Shown here piece by piece: positions 10,585 to 21,625 of a stretch of DNA of 29,902 nucleotides. Numbering within the stretch: the first letter of the stretch is position 1; each line of letters begins with the position of its first letter. Both the position numbers and the translations under genes were made by a program. Origin of the DNA: Schoenoplectus triqueter (taxonomy: Eukaryota; Streptophyta; Magnoliopsida; Poales; Cyperaceae); the NCBI GenBank assembly GCA_964058805.1, contig CAXKVV010000047.1:1-29902 (forward strand), given 5' to 3'. The notes beneath the pieces were generated by a model, which did not search any database, was not told the origin of the DNA, and saw nothing but the letters and a program-made list of their open reading frames with translations.

Positions 10585-13500
10585 ATGGCAAATCAATCTT
10601 TTTCGCTGCGTTCGATCTTAGAAAAGGAAAAACTTGCCTCCAACGGTTCCAATTATATTGATTGGCACCGTAACCTTAGAATTGTTCTGAGGCAAGAGAA
10701 GAAAGAGTATGTCCTATCCACTCCAGTTCCTCTGCCTCCGGGCAACAGGGCCAGCAAGGAGGAATAAGAAGCGTATAACAAGCATTTTGATGATGAGTCA
10801 GATGTGAATTGTCTCATCATAGCTGTTATGAGTCCTGAGCTTCAGAAGCGTTTCATGGACTCCGCTTTAGACTCCTGCGAGATCATGGAGCAACTTAAGG
10901 AATTGTTCCAAAAAAAAGCTCGTGTAGAACGGTGTGAAATCACCAAGGCTCTCGTGGAATGCAAAATGGCTGAAGGTAGTTCTGTAAGCTCTCATGTTAT
11001 GAAGATGATGAGCTACATGCAACAACTTGAGAAGTTGGATAATCCCGTACCACAAGGGATGACTACTGATTTTATCATCAACTCTCTCCCACCCAGTTAT
11101 TCGGGTTTTGTCATGAACTTTCACATGAATGATATGGAGAAGAGTCTTGATGAGCTCCATGAGATGCTCAAAATGGCCGAAGAGGACATTAAGAAAAGTG
11201 GTCCCAAAGTTGTGCTAAGTGTTAGTGACAAAGGGAAAAAGATCAAGAAGAAAAACGCTTACAAAACCAAAAAGGGCAAAGGAAAGGCTCCAGTGAAGAA
11301 CACAAGTGGTCCTAAAGGAAATCAAAAGTTGAAATCCCCGGCTACTCCTGACACTGAGTGCTTTTATTGCAAGGGAAAGGGACACTGGAAGAGAAATTGT
11401 CCAAAGTACCTCGCCGACAAGAAGGCAGGGAACGTCCCTAGCACTTCAGGTATTTTTATTATTGAAGTCAATATCACTACTTCTAATTCTGAATGGGTAT
11501 TTGATACCGGATCTTGTGCTCACATTTGTCAAAATGAACAGACACTAAAGAATAGAAGGCAGTTAAAGAAAGGTGAAGTAATGCTACGAGTTGGAAACGG
11601 TGCGAATGTGTCCGCCGTTGCCATAGGAAACATAGAATTAGTTTTACCTAGTGGACTTTTATTGGAGTTAAAAGATGTTTACTTCATTCCATGTATTTCT
11701 CGAAATATTGTATCAATTTCCTTATTAGATTTGGATGGTTATCATTTTGCTTTCAAAAATAAATGTTGTTCCTTCTTTAGAAATGATATTTATTTTGGGA
11801 GTGCAAATTTATTAAATGGTCTATATATACTTAATATTGAAAGACCTGTTTTGACTTTGGATAATAACAAGAAACAAAAGACCTCACATGAAAGTATGAC
11901 TCTCATGTGGCATTATCGCTTAGGTCATATAAACGAAAAACGCATTAAAAGACTTCAAAATGTTGGACTCTTAGATCAATTTGGTTTTGAATCAATTGAT
12001 ACATGTGAATCATGTTTATTAGGAAAAATGATCAAAGCACCTTTTACCAAGAAAGGTGAAAGAGCAAGTGACTTGTTAGGTCTCATACATAGTGATGTTT
12101 GTGGACCCATGAGCACTTGTGCAAGAGGAGGTTATCAATACTTTATTACTTTTACTGATGATCATAGTAGATATGGATATATTTACTTAATGAGACATAA
12201 ATCTGAATCTTTTGAAAAGTTCAAAGAATTCAAAAATGAAGTTGAAAACCAACTAGATAAGAAAATTAAGGTCTTACGATCAGATCGTGGTGGCGAGTAC
12301 TTAAGTCATGAATTCGGTACATATCTAAAAGAATGTGGAATTGTTCCACAACTCACTCCACCTGGAACACCTCAATGGAATGGTGTTTCCGAAAGGAGAA
12401 ATCGAACTTTATTAGACATGGTTCGATCAATGATGAGCAAAAGTGACTTGTCCATTTCTTTTTTGGGTTTTGCGTTAGAAACAGCAGCATTTACACTGAA
12501 TAGAGTTCCATCGAAATCTGTAGATAAAACACCTTATGAGATATGGTTTGGAAAGGTTCCTAATATGTCATTTCTCAAAATTTGGGGTTGTGAAGTATAT
12601 GTCAAACGAATGATATGTGACAAACTTAGACCCAAATCAGATAAGTGTTATTTTGTAGGATACCCTAGGGAAACCAAAGGGTACTACTTCTTTAATCATG
12701 TTGAGAATAAAATAGTTATTGCACGACATGGTATATTTTTAGAAAAAGAGTTTCTTGCAAGGAGAAGTAGTGAAAATAATGTGAACATTGAGGATGTTCA
12801 AGAAACATCAAAAATTGATGATTCAACATTAGATATTATGTCAAGTGGGAGTGAGACTATATCAAATGTACAAAATGTTGTACAAGAAAGTCAAGAACAA
12901 CCTCCACTCGTCCTACGAAAGTCTACAAGAGAAAGTCGCCAACCCGAAAGGTATTTGGGACTTCATGAGATTCTTATGCTTGATAGTGAGGATCCAATAA
13001 ATTATAAGGAAGCGATGGAAAGGCCCGATTCCAATGAATGGCTTGATGCAATGAAATCTGAAATGCAATCCATTTATGACAATAAGGTATGGACCTTGGT
13101 TGATATTCCCGAAGGGATTAAACCCATCGAAAACAAATGGGTCTTTAAAAGAAAAACTGGCATGGATGGAGATTTGACTGTGTACAAAGCACGGCTTGTA
13201 GCGAAGGGTTTCAAGCAAATTCAAGGAGTTGATTATGATGAAACTTTTTCGCCCGTGGCTATGTTCAAGTCAATTAGGATTTTATTAGCAATTGCCGCAT
13301 TTCATGATTATGAAATATGGCAAATGGATGTCAAAACCGCCTTCCTAAATGGCAACTTAGAAGAAGATGTATACATGATACAACCTAAGGGTTTTGAAGA
13401 TCCTAAAAGTACTAAGAAAGTATGTAAGCTTCAAAGATCTATTTATGGATTGAAGCAATAATCAAGAAAATGGAATATACGTTTTGATGAAGAAGTTAAG

Positions 13501-14571
13501 AAGTTGAATTTCATCAAAAATAATGAAGAGCCTTGTGTATATAAAAAATTCAGTGGGAGTGTGGTTGTGTTTCTTATTCTTTATGTAGATGATATACTTC
13601 TAATTGGGAATGATATACCAACCTTGAATAATATCAAGAGTTCATTAAAGAAAGTGTTCTCAATAAAAGACTTGGGTGAAGCTACGTATGTATTGGGAAT
13701 AAAGATCTATAGAGATAGATCAAGAAGACTCCTAGGTTTGAGCCAAAATACATACATAGACAAGGTATTAAAAAGATTTAGAATGGAAGATTCTAAAAGG
13801 GGATTCATACCTATGTCGCATGATATACACTTGAGTAAAACTCAGTGTCCTTCAACCAATAATGAGCGTGAAGAAATGAGTAAGGTACCATATGCTTCAG
13901 CTATTGGTTCGATAATGTATGCTATGTTATGCACACGTCCTGACGTGTCATATCCTCTTAGTGTGACTAGTCGATATCAAGCTGACCCAGGAAAGGCACA
14001 TTGGACGGCAGTCAAGAACATTCTCAAATATCTTAGAAACACTAAGGAATTATTCCTTGTTTATGGTGGAGAAACAGAGCTCGTTGTAAGGGGTTACACC
14101 GATGCCAGTTTTCAAACCGATAGAGATGATTCGAAATCACAATCAGGCTATGTGTATATTCTTAATGGTGGCGCTGTAAGTTGGAAGAGTTCCAAACAAG
14201 AGACTACAGCAGATTCAGTCACCGAGGCAGAATACATAGCAGCGAGTGAAGCAGCGAAAGAGGGAGTTTGGATCAAGAACTTTCTAACTGAGCTAGAGGT
14301 GGTTCCAAGCATCTCAAGTCCAGTGGATCTATACTGCGACAACACAGGAGCCATAGCTCAGTCAAAGGAACCAAGATCACATCAAAGATCCAAACATGTT
14401 CTAAGACGATATCACTTGATCCGCGAGATTGTAGATCGAGGTGATATAAAGGTCAATAAAGTGGACGGGGTTGCAAACACAGCTGACCAACTAACAAAAC
14501 CTCTTCCAAGAGCCGCGCATGAGATGCACATTATATCTATGGGGATTAGGCATATGAGTGATTGGCTTTAG
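10585..14571 (+). pseudogene. Copia gag-pol polyprotein with two in-frame stops
   Basis: One continuous frame that starts MANQSFSLRSILEKEKL and ends at TAG 14569-14571. It is interrupted by TAA at 10765-10767 (early gag) and TAA at 13459-13461 (within reverse transcriptase, after YGLKQ). There is no frameshift, since all three parts share the frame. In order: gag; a CCHC zinc knuckle at 11359-11400; the protease active site DTGS at 11503-11514; the HHCC pre-integrase domain near 11910-12030; integrase with catalytic Asp 12094, Asp 12283 and Glu 12391 (D-35-E spacing); reverse transcriptase with the YVDD box near 13582-13593; and RNase H with Asp 14101, a Glu near 14224 and Asp 14338. Motifs needed for catalysis are all present, so the stops are the visible lesions. 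As it stands it cannot make full-length polyprotein without readthrough. Confidence 0.93.
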
Positions 14572-14655
14572 AGGTTGTTTTAGACATATGAGATATATTC
14601 TATATTGTATTGGATAGAGATCATCTTTTGATTGACTCTAGTCCAAGTGGGAGAT
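14572..14655 (+). promoter_or_regulatory. 3' untranslated spacer and polypurine tract
   Basis: AAGTGGGAGAT at 14645-14655 directly abuts the 3' LTR. This is the usual copia polypurine tract that primes plus-strand synthesis. The preceding 70 bp are non-coding. Confidence 0.85.
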
Positions 14656-16331
14656 TATTAGTTTTATGTCCTAGGAGCCAATCAAATATTAATGGCTTTA
14701 TATTTTATTCATGCATTGGATGATTTTATCATTTTGTTCCTTGAGTATTTTATTATAAATAGACCATTTGGGTTGATGACTTGGAATTGCAGAACTCTAT
14801 TAAATAAATTAATAAATAATAAATACTCTAAATGTCCCTAATCAAGATAATTAGCAGGAACACTAATTATCGGAGAAGATTAGTATGTGGATTGAAAGAT
14901 GATCAGGTTCTGCATATCATATGATAAAGCGTTATCAATTTAATCACATAAATAGCTAATAGCGATTAGTTTATTGGACATGACCCAAATGAAATAATGA
15001 ATGGATTGTGTTTGTGTCATCATTTTGTTTCATTAGTATTTTGAATTCTATGTATGAGATGGTTCATCTTTTTCACATAAAGATTGATCATAGTGAGTAT
15101 TTTCTAACGCTGACCGTAACAGGCAGTCATAAGGATCATGCTTCTTTGTTCATGAATTATGTAGGAATAAAGTTATTTATCAAGAATACTATGTCCCTCA
15201 TAATGAGTGATGATATCTTTGGGCCCCTTGATGAAGTATGATTGTAAGCATGCAATATATATAATTAAGTGATTAATTATATACAATCAGCTTTGGATCA
15301 AGAAATGAATAAATCGCAAGGATGACACATTCCTACCTTGGATTATTCTTGATATCATGTGACATAAGAATTAACACAACAAGAAATATATTTTCTTGTA
15401 TAGGATCGTAATATTATAATGTAGATATTATCTGTGTCAATTGGGTAGTCGTAATGTGTTGCTAGATACCGCTTACGACTTGTAAAATTAAAAGGAGTTT
15501 TATTTTTACCGCCAACATAACATAGATCCTCCCGGGTCACACCATATAGACTCTTAACTAACGTGATAGAATTCAGTCATAGAGATGACAACCTTAATCA
15601 CTAATATGTGTAACATATTATAATATGAGAAATTAATTATTTGGGCCATAATAATTAATTGGATTAATTGGGTCACAAATAATATATTGTTTGGGCCATA
15701 ATAATTAATAGGACTAATTTGGCCACAAAACAATATGGCCCATTGAAGGGGGGCTGCCATGAGAAGAGAGAGAAAGACAAAAGTTATTTGATTGTATGAA
15801 AAGCAACAAATATGGTTGTATAAAAAGTTACAATAGCAATTAACCTTTTATCAAAAGTTGAAAAAGGTGTAACTTTTTATTAATGAAAATATTTTGAAAT
15901 ATCTCAAAATATGGGGATATAACCCCTTGGCTGTCCACCTCTCTCTCCATCCCATTTTTTTTCTTCTTGTTCTCTTATTTCTTGTTCTCATGTATTGAGA
16001 AAAATCCAGAAAATTAAAGAGTTAATTTTGAAGGGTTGAAACCTTGATTAAGGAAAATACTAATTTGTTCTACTAGCATAGAACTATTAGTAGTTAGTTA
16101 ATCCTAGGTGGATACTTGGAGAGGCGTCATTCTTTTGGCGCTCGGGAAGATAGGAGAAGAGCTCGCAACCACCATCCTTGGAAGTCTACACCTTCGATTA
16201 CGATATTGAAGGAGGTATGAGCTTCTTAACCCCTTTTCGGTTTAAATATCAACTAGATAACAATGGATCCTTGGTTGTTGCTTGTAAATTTTTGAAATTT
16301 ATACCATATGCATAACCTAAAAATCCTAACA
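14656..16331 (+). repeat. 3' LTR of the copia element
   Basis: 1,676 bp, the partner of 6894-8568, offset by 7,762 bp. It differs by single-base changes spread along its length and by one extra G near 15750. It ends CTAACA, followed by the GCCGC target copy. Confidence 0.95.
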
Positions 16332-16583
16332 GCCGCATATGCGGATTTTCATGCGGAGTCTTATATGCGAATTTTATATCTATAATATAATAAATAGAAG
16401 TATAGAATATTAGAAAGAAGAAGATGATCTAGTTATTTCAATGTTTATATAATATCACATTTGTGCAAGTTCAATTAATCTCAATAAAATATATATTATT
16501 TTTATAAATTTTTAAGATATTTTTCATTTTTTTATGATATATACCGTATATTAGACGAGTTTTTTAGCTTTTATATAATATAT

Positions 16584-16675
16584 ACCGCATACTAGGCTGC
16601 ACAAACCACATACTGGACTGCACAGACCGCATATTGGACCGCACAAACCGCATATTGGACCAAAACCGCATATTA
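16584..16675. repeat. 21-bp subterminal tandem repeat in the hAT element
   Basis: Units begin ACCGCATA or ACCACATA at 16584, 16605, 16626 and 16647 (21 bp apart), then at 16665 (18 bp). They carry the GCATA motif that also dominates the other end of the hAT element. They are probably transposase-binding repeats, an inference from other plant hAT elements. Confidence 0.75.
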
Positions 16676-16819
16676 ACACAACATATTATTCTGAGTACGG
16701 TCCGACCACTGCATACGCATATGCGTCCGCATGGACCGCATTTTAAAACAGTGGTTCATACCTTTCTCAACGTGCTCGATCAATTAATGCAAGATTTAGT
16801 AAATTATTATTAGCTGGCT

Positions 16820-16851
<32 letters not shown>

Positions 16852-16874
<23 letters not shown>

Positions 16875-17288
16875 AGGCTAAGGTGCTCCATGAAACATCA
16901 AATCTCTTGTGCTTCACGTCCGTATCTCGAATTTAAAAGTTTAAATGGCCAATCCAAATCGTAGAACATGATCTTCATATTGAAATATCTTTCGAGATCA
17001 AATTTTATATATTTTTTTAATTTTTTGCTTTTTTTTAGATGGATACAAAATAACTAGTTTTTGAAAATCAGTTCTAAAAATAATAATAAAATATTCAATG
17101 TTTGTATATTATTTTTAAAAATTAAAAAAAGTGACATGGAAAACTCAAAACATCCCAAATTTTGGTACCCCACAAGATTTCAATATGAAGAATTTAATAA
17201 GAGTGAAAAATCAAAATTTGGAGATCATTTGATATACTTTTTGAACTAAGCTCACGGAGGTCTTCCGTGAGCTTAAGAACACCATAGA

Positions 17289-17321
<33 letters not shown>
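16852..17321. mobile_element. Chimeric palindromic element: left half A, right half C
   Basis: Positions 16852 to about 17060 follow the left arm of family A (TAGGCTAAGGTGCTCC ... GATGGATACAAAAT). From about 17060 the sequence is the right half of family C (TTCTAAAAATAATAATAAAA ... CTCACGGAGG). The two halves cannot pair with each other. Both outer edges are normal: (TA)n(GA)n on the left, (CT)n(TA)n on the right. Confidence 0.65.
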
Positions 17322-17339
<18 letters not shown>

Positions 17340-17751
17340 GGGATTGACTACGGTGATTCCATAAGCATTTCGATCTGAAATGCTTATGGCTCGAATTTTA
17401 AAACCCCGTACTCGAAAGTTCAATTTAAATATCTCAAAAGATTCTTCATATCTTAATCTTGTAGATTATCAATTTTTATCAAATTTGAAATTAGTTTACT
17501 ATGCTTAATAATTTTTGAAATATGACTCTAAAAATAATTTAAAATACTCATTTTTATAGGCCAAATATTACTATCTTTTAAAAATTATTAAGCATAGTAA
17601 ACAAACTCCAAACGTAATGAAAATTGATAATCTACATAATTATGATATGAATAAATTTTTGAGCTATTTAAATTAAAATTTCGGACGTGGAATTTTAAAA
17701 TTTGAGTCATAAACACTTGACCGAAGTGCTTATGGAATCACCATAGCCAAA

Positions 17752-17774
<23 letters not shown>
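17340..17774. mobile_element. Palindromic element D1
   Basis: Ends GACTACGGTGATTCCATAAGCA and, inverted, ...TGCTTATGGAATCACC. The arms share TTACTATGCTTAATAATT / AATTATTAAGCATAGTAA and a centre near 17550. A small palindrome CATTTCgatctGAAATG sits inside the left cap. Non-coding. Confidence 0.7.

Positions 17775-17832
<58 letters not shown>
17775..17832. repeat. (TA)29 microsatellite
   Basis: 58 bp of uninterrupted TA between elements D1 and E1, the longest of the TA runs that separate the palindromic elements in this window. Confidence 0.95.
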
Positions 17833-17836
<4 letters not shown>

Positions 17837-18604
17837 GAGGTTAAGGTGCTTTGCAAAGTAAAGAATTATTTTTATTTGGCACGAGATTTTATATTTCGAT
17901 GGTTCAAATGATCAATCTGAGTTTCTCAAAAAAAATTATGCCAAATCTGATGAGATATTAAATTTCATAATTTTTTGAGTTTTCTAACTATTTTTAATTA
18001 TTTTTAAAAATAATCTTGTTGAACATTAAAAAATTATTTCAGGGCTATTTTTAAAAATAATTTAAAAATAGTTAAAAATCTTAAAAAAATCATAAAATTT
18101 AATATTCCACCAGATTTTGACATAAAAAAATATTGAGAAATTTAGATTGACCATTTGAGCCTTCGGGATAAAAAATCTCACACCAAAATAAAAATGATTC
18201 TTTACTTTGTAAAGCAGCACAAAGCCTCCTGTGCTTCGCGTCTGTATCTTGAATTTGAAAGTTCAAATGACAGATCCAAACCGTTAAAAGTGATCTTCAT
18301 ATTGAACAATCTTTGGAGACCAAAATTTTTATTTTTTTAATGTTTTTGCTATTTTTTAGATAGGTACAAAATTGCCAGTTTTGAATGGTGCAGAAATCGT
18401 TAGATCAGCAAATTTTGTACACATTTAAAAAATTACATAAATTTTTAAAAAATATATATAATTTGATCTCCAAGGATATTTTAATATGAAGATGATGTTC
18501 AATGATTTGGATCGGTATTTTGAACTTTTAAGTTCAAGATACGGACGCAAAGCACGAGAGATTTTATGCTTCGCGAAGCACCATTGTCTCTCTATCTCTC
18601 TCTC
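17833..18604. mobile_element. Fused palindromic elements E1 and A4
   Basis: 17833 to about 18213 is a nearly complete family E palindrome (GGTGAGGTTAAGGTGC..., arms GGTTCAAATGATCAATCTGA / TTAGATTGACCATTTGAGCC). Where its right end should continue, it joins a family A element that lacks its first ~20 bp (AGCACAAAGCCTCC...). A4 then runs to GAAGCACCATTGTCTC at 18588. The (CT)n(TA)n(GA)n spacer between them is missing. The junction falls in the terminal mini-palindrome that both families share (AAAGCA / AAGCAC). Confidence 0.65.
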
Positions 18605-18618
18605 TATATATATATATA

Positions 18619-19036
18619 GAGAGAGAGAGAGTAATGATACCGGGAGCTTAAGCTCACGAAGGCCTTCCGTGAGTTTAACTCAAAAAATATATCAAATCAT
18701 CTCCAAATTTTAATTTATCATACTCATTAAAAAATTTATATGAAAATCTTATGGGATGCAAAAATTTAGAGTATTTTAAATCACCGTTTTTAATTTTTAA
18801 AAATCATCTCTAATAATAATAATAAAATATTTAATGTTTGAATATTATTTTTAAAAATTAAAAACGGTGACTTAAAAAACTCAAAACACTCTAAATTTTT
18901 GCATCCCATAAGATTTTTCAAATAAATAATTTAATGAGCATGATAAATTAAAATTTTAAGATGATTTGATATAATTTTTGAATTAAGCTCACGGAAGGCC
19001 TCCGTGAGCTTAAGCTCACGATATCTTCTCCGAGCT
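18619..19036. mobile_element. Palindromic element C4
   Basis: Bounded on the left by a TA run (18605-18618) and GA tract. The left cap carries the palindrome CACGAAGGCCTTCCGTG and the right cap CACGGAAGGCCTCCGTG. The arms match through ATGCAAAAATTTAGAG / CTCTAAATTTTTGCAT, with the centre near 18825. The right edge runs into about 55 bp of unrelated sequence (19037-19091) instead of a TA run. Confidence 0.7.
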
Positions 19037-19103
19037 ATGAGCGCGCGTAGGGGGGGAAGTCTATGATCTGCTTTCAAAAAATGAGCAAAGCTATATATAT
19101 ATA

Positions 19104-19538
19104 GAGAGAGAGAGAGTGTGTGTGTGTGTGTGTTAGACTATTGTGAAAACGTTTGCATTCCGAGCTCAAGTGCATACGGCTCAAATTTTATGATAACACG
19201 TCCGAAATTCAAAATTATCATTCTCATTAAATTCTTTATATCAAAATATTGGGGGTACAAAAAATTAGGGTATTTTGAGTTTTCTAAGTATTTGTTTTGG
19301 ATTTTTGAAAATCAACAACAACAATTCAATATTTTTATTATTATTTTAGTGATGATTTTCAAAAAACTAAAACAAATACTTAAAAAACTTGAAATATCCC
19401 AAATTTTTGTATCCCCTAATATTTTGATATGAAAAATTTAATGAGAATGATAATTTTGAATTTCAAACGTGTTACGATAAATTTTGAGCCGTATGCACTT
19501 GGGCTCCAAATGCAAATATTTTCACAATAGTCTAACTT
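19104..19538. mobile_element. Palindromic element F1
   Basis: Ends GTTAGACTATTGTGAAAACG and, inverted, ...ATTTTCACAATAGTCTAAC. The arms share GTGCATACGGCTCAAATTT / AAATTTTGAGCCGTATGCAC, with the centre near 19330. The left edge shows (GA)n then (GT)n tracts. The only copy of this family in the window, and among the better conserved palindromes. Confidence 0.75.
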
Positions 19539-19562
19539 TATATATATATATATATATATATA

Positions 19563-19972
19563 TTTAGTTTGTCTAGCATGCTTCCATTATCATTTTAACT
19601 GAAATTCTAATTAGTCAAATTTTACTTTTTCATGTTCATAATTTCAATTTAAGTATCTCAATAAATTCTTTATATCATAATCTTGTAGAATACTAATTTT
19701 AATCATGTTTAGAGTTAGTTTACTATACTTAATGATTGTTGAAAGATAGCCCTGAAATAATATAAAAATAATAAAAAGTATATGTCAAAAAAGATTACTT
19801 TCTAAAAATCATTATTAAACTAACTCCAAACATGATGAAAAATAGTATACTATAAGATTATCATATAAAAAATTTATTTAGCTACTTAAATTAAAATTTT
19901 GAGTTTGAAAAATTAAAATTTGACTCGTTAACATTTCGAGTTGAAAAGCTAACGTATGTATGCTAGACAGAC
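19563..19972. mobile_element. Palindromic element D2
   Basis: Family D inner arms (TTTACTATACTTAATGATT, TCATATAAAAAATTTATTTA) with its own cap, TAGTTTGTCTAGCAT on the left and ATGCTAGACAGACTA on the right. The centre lies near 19770. Confidence 0.65.
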
Positions 19973-19994
19973 TATATATATATATATATATATA

Positions 19995-20397
19995 GAGTGA
20001 GGCTATGGTGCTTCGCGAAGCACAAAACCTCCCGTGCTTCGCGTCCGTATCTCGAATTTGAAAGTTCATACGCTCGATCCAAACCGTTGAACATGATCTT
20101 CATATTGAAATATCTTTGGAGATCAAATTTTATATTTTTTTGAATTTTTTTGCTATTTTTTAAATGAGTATAAAATTTGCTGATCTAACGATTTCTGCAC
20201 CATCCAAAACTAGCGATTTTGTACCCATCTAAAAAATAGCAAAAAAATTCAAAAAAATATAAATTTTGATCTCCAAAGATAGTTCAATATGAAGATCATG
20301 TTCAACGGTTTGGATCGGGCGTATGAACTTTCAAATTCGAGATACGGACGCGAAGCACGGGAGGTTTTGTGCTTCGCGAAGCACCATAGCCTCACTC
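19995..20397. mobile_element. Palindromic element A5, near-perfect copy
   Basis: At 403 bp this is the cleanest copy. The arms start GAGTGAGGCTATGGTGC and end as the complement GCACCATAGCCTCACTC. They match almost without change over about 190 bp on each side, around a centre near 20195. The edges go straight from the element into (TA)n with no GA or CT expansion, so it shows the probable original terminus. The caps GTGCTTCGCGAAGCAC are palindromes themselves. No open frame of interest. Confidence 0.82.
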
Positions 20398-20419
20398 TAT
20401 ATATATATATATATATATA

Positions 20420-20828
20420 GTTTGTCTATGGTGCTTCCAGTAGCACTTCGGCCGAAACGCTATCAGTCCAAATTTTAATTTTTTATACTCAAAATTTCAA
20501 ATTTAAGTAGCTAAATAAAATCTTTATATCATACTTATAGAATACTATTTTTATCGTGTTTGGAGTTAGTTTACTATGCTTAATGATATTTAGAAAGTAA
20601 GCATTTTTAACATATAAATTTTATTATTTTTGTATCATTTTAGGGCTATCTTTTAAAAATCATTAAGTATAGTAAATTAATTCCGAACATGACAAAAATT
20701 ACTATTCTATAAGATTATCATATAAATATTTTATTGAGCTACTTAAATTAAAATTTTGACAATGAAAAATTAAAATTTAGATTGGTAGTATTTCGGCCGA
20801 AGTGCTACTAGAAGCACAATAGACAAAC
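20420..20828. mobile_element. Palindromic element D3
   Basis: Cap AGTTTGTCTATGGTGC / GCACAATAGACAAACT with the nested palindrome CTTCGGCCGAA on both sides. The arms share the family D interior (GTTTACTATGCTTAATGAT / ATCATTAAGTATAGTAAA). Bounded by TA runs. Confidence 0.75.
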
Positions 20829-20848
20829 TATATAAATATCTATATATA

Positions 20849-21252
20849 GAGACAGAGAGACAGAGAGAGAGTTATGCTATGGTTAGTCGTGATGTATAAA
20901 ATATTTTTGTATTTCACGTCGTATATCTCATTTTTAAATTCAAAACACCGATTTGACCGTTAGAAGTGTTTTTCATATTGAAATATGTTTGGAGACTAAA
21001 TTTTATATTTTTAGAAAAAATTCTATTTTTTGAGGATTAGAAAATATTTTTTATTAAAAAATCATAAAATCAAAGCATTTTCATCCCATAAAAAAATAGA
21101 AAAAATTTCAAAAAAAATATATAAAATTTGGTCTCCAAACATATTTCAATATGGAGAATACTTTTAACGGTCAAATTGGTGTTTTGAATTCATAAATGAG
21201 AGATACGATACGAAGTACAAAAATATTTTGTACTTTGTGACTAACCGTATCA

Positions 21253-21272
<20 letters not shown>
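20849..21272. mobile_element. Palindromic element G1
   Basis: Ends GCTATGGTTAGTCGTGATGTA and, inverted, ...CTAACCGTATCATC. The arms share CCGATTTGACCGTTA / TAACGGTCAAATTGG and TTTGGAGACTAAATTT / AAATTTGGTCTCCAAA, with the centre near 21065. Its inner arm resembles families A and B. Confidence 0.7.
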
Positions 21273-21304
<32 letters not shown>

Positions 21305-21307
<3 letters not shown>

Positions 21308-21625
21308 GTGAGGTTATAGTGCTTTGTAAAGAAAAGAACTGATTTTACTTTGGCATGAGATTTCATATCCCAATAGCTTTAGTGATCAATCTAAGTTAAA
21401 TAATATTTTTTTTATATTAAAATCTTGTGGGATATTAAATTTCATGATTTTTTGAGATTTCTATCTATTTTTTAAATTATTTTTAAAAATATCTTTGTTT
21501 GATGTAATAAAATGATTTATTTCAGAGCTGTTTTTAAAAATAATTTAAAAAATAGATAGAAAGCTCAAAAAATCATGAAATTTAGTATGTCATAAGATTT
21601 TAACATAAATACATTATTGAGTAAC
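21305..21625. mobile_element. Palindromic element E2, right end missing
   Basis: The left arm and centre match E1 (GGTGAGGTTATAGTGC, TTTTTAAATTATTTTTAAAA). The right arm stops after AACATAAATACATTATTGAG, about 100 bp before the expected terminus, and goes directly into a TA run (21626-21645). Confidence 0.6.

Larger units (their letters stand above)
6894..16331 (+). mobile_element. Ty1-copia LTR retrotransposon, Angela/BARE-like, full length
   Basis: A 9,438-bp element with two LTRs, a primer-binding site, a long leader, one gag-pol frame in copia order (gag, protease, integrase, reverse transcriptase, RNase H) and a polypurine tract. The LTRs begin TATTAG and end CTAACA, so the usual first TG is mutated to TA in both. 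Perfect 5-bp target duplications GCCGC flank it at 6889-6893 and 16332-16336. Assignment to the Angela/BARE group rests on the RNase H and C-terminal wording (for example the GGAVSWKSSKQ and KEPRSH blocks) and on LTRs of about 1.7 kb. It sits inside a hAT element. Confidence 0.93.
6821..16753. mobile_element. Non-autonomous hAT element (490 bp) split by the copia insertion
   Basis: The termini are CATTGATTTAAAATATG on the left and, inverted from the right end, CACTGTTTTAAAATGCGG; they match at 13 of 17 positions. Perfect 8-bp target duplications GTTCATAC lie outside at 6813-6820 and 16754-16761. Without the copia element and its duplicated GCCGC, 490 bp remain (6821-6893 plus 16337-16753). 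The interior has many CCGCATATGCGG-like subterminal motifs and a 21-bp tandem repeat, as often seen where hAT transposases bind. There is no transposase frame, so it would depend on a partner elsewhere. Confidence 0.85.
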
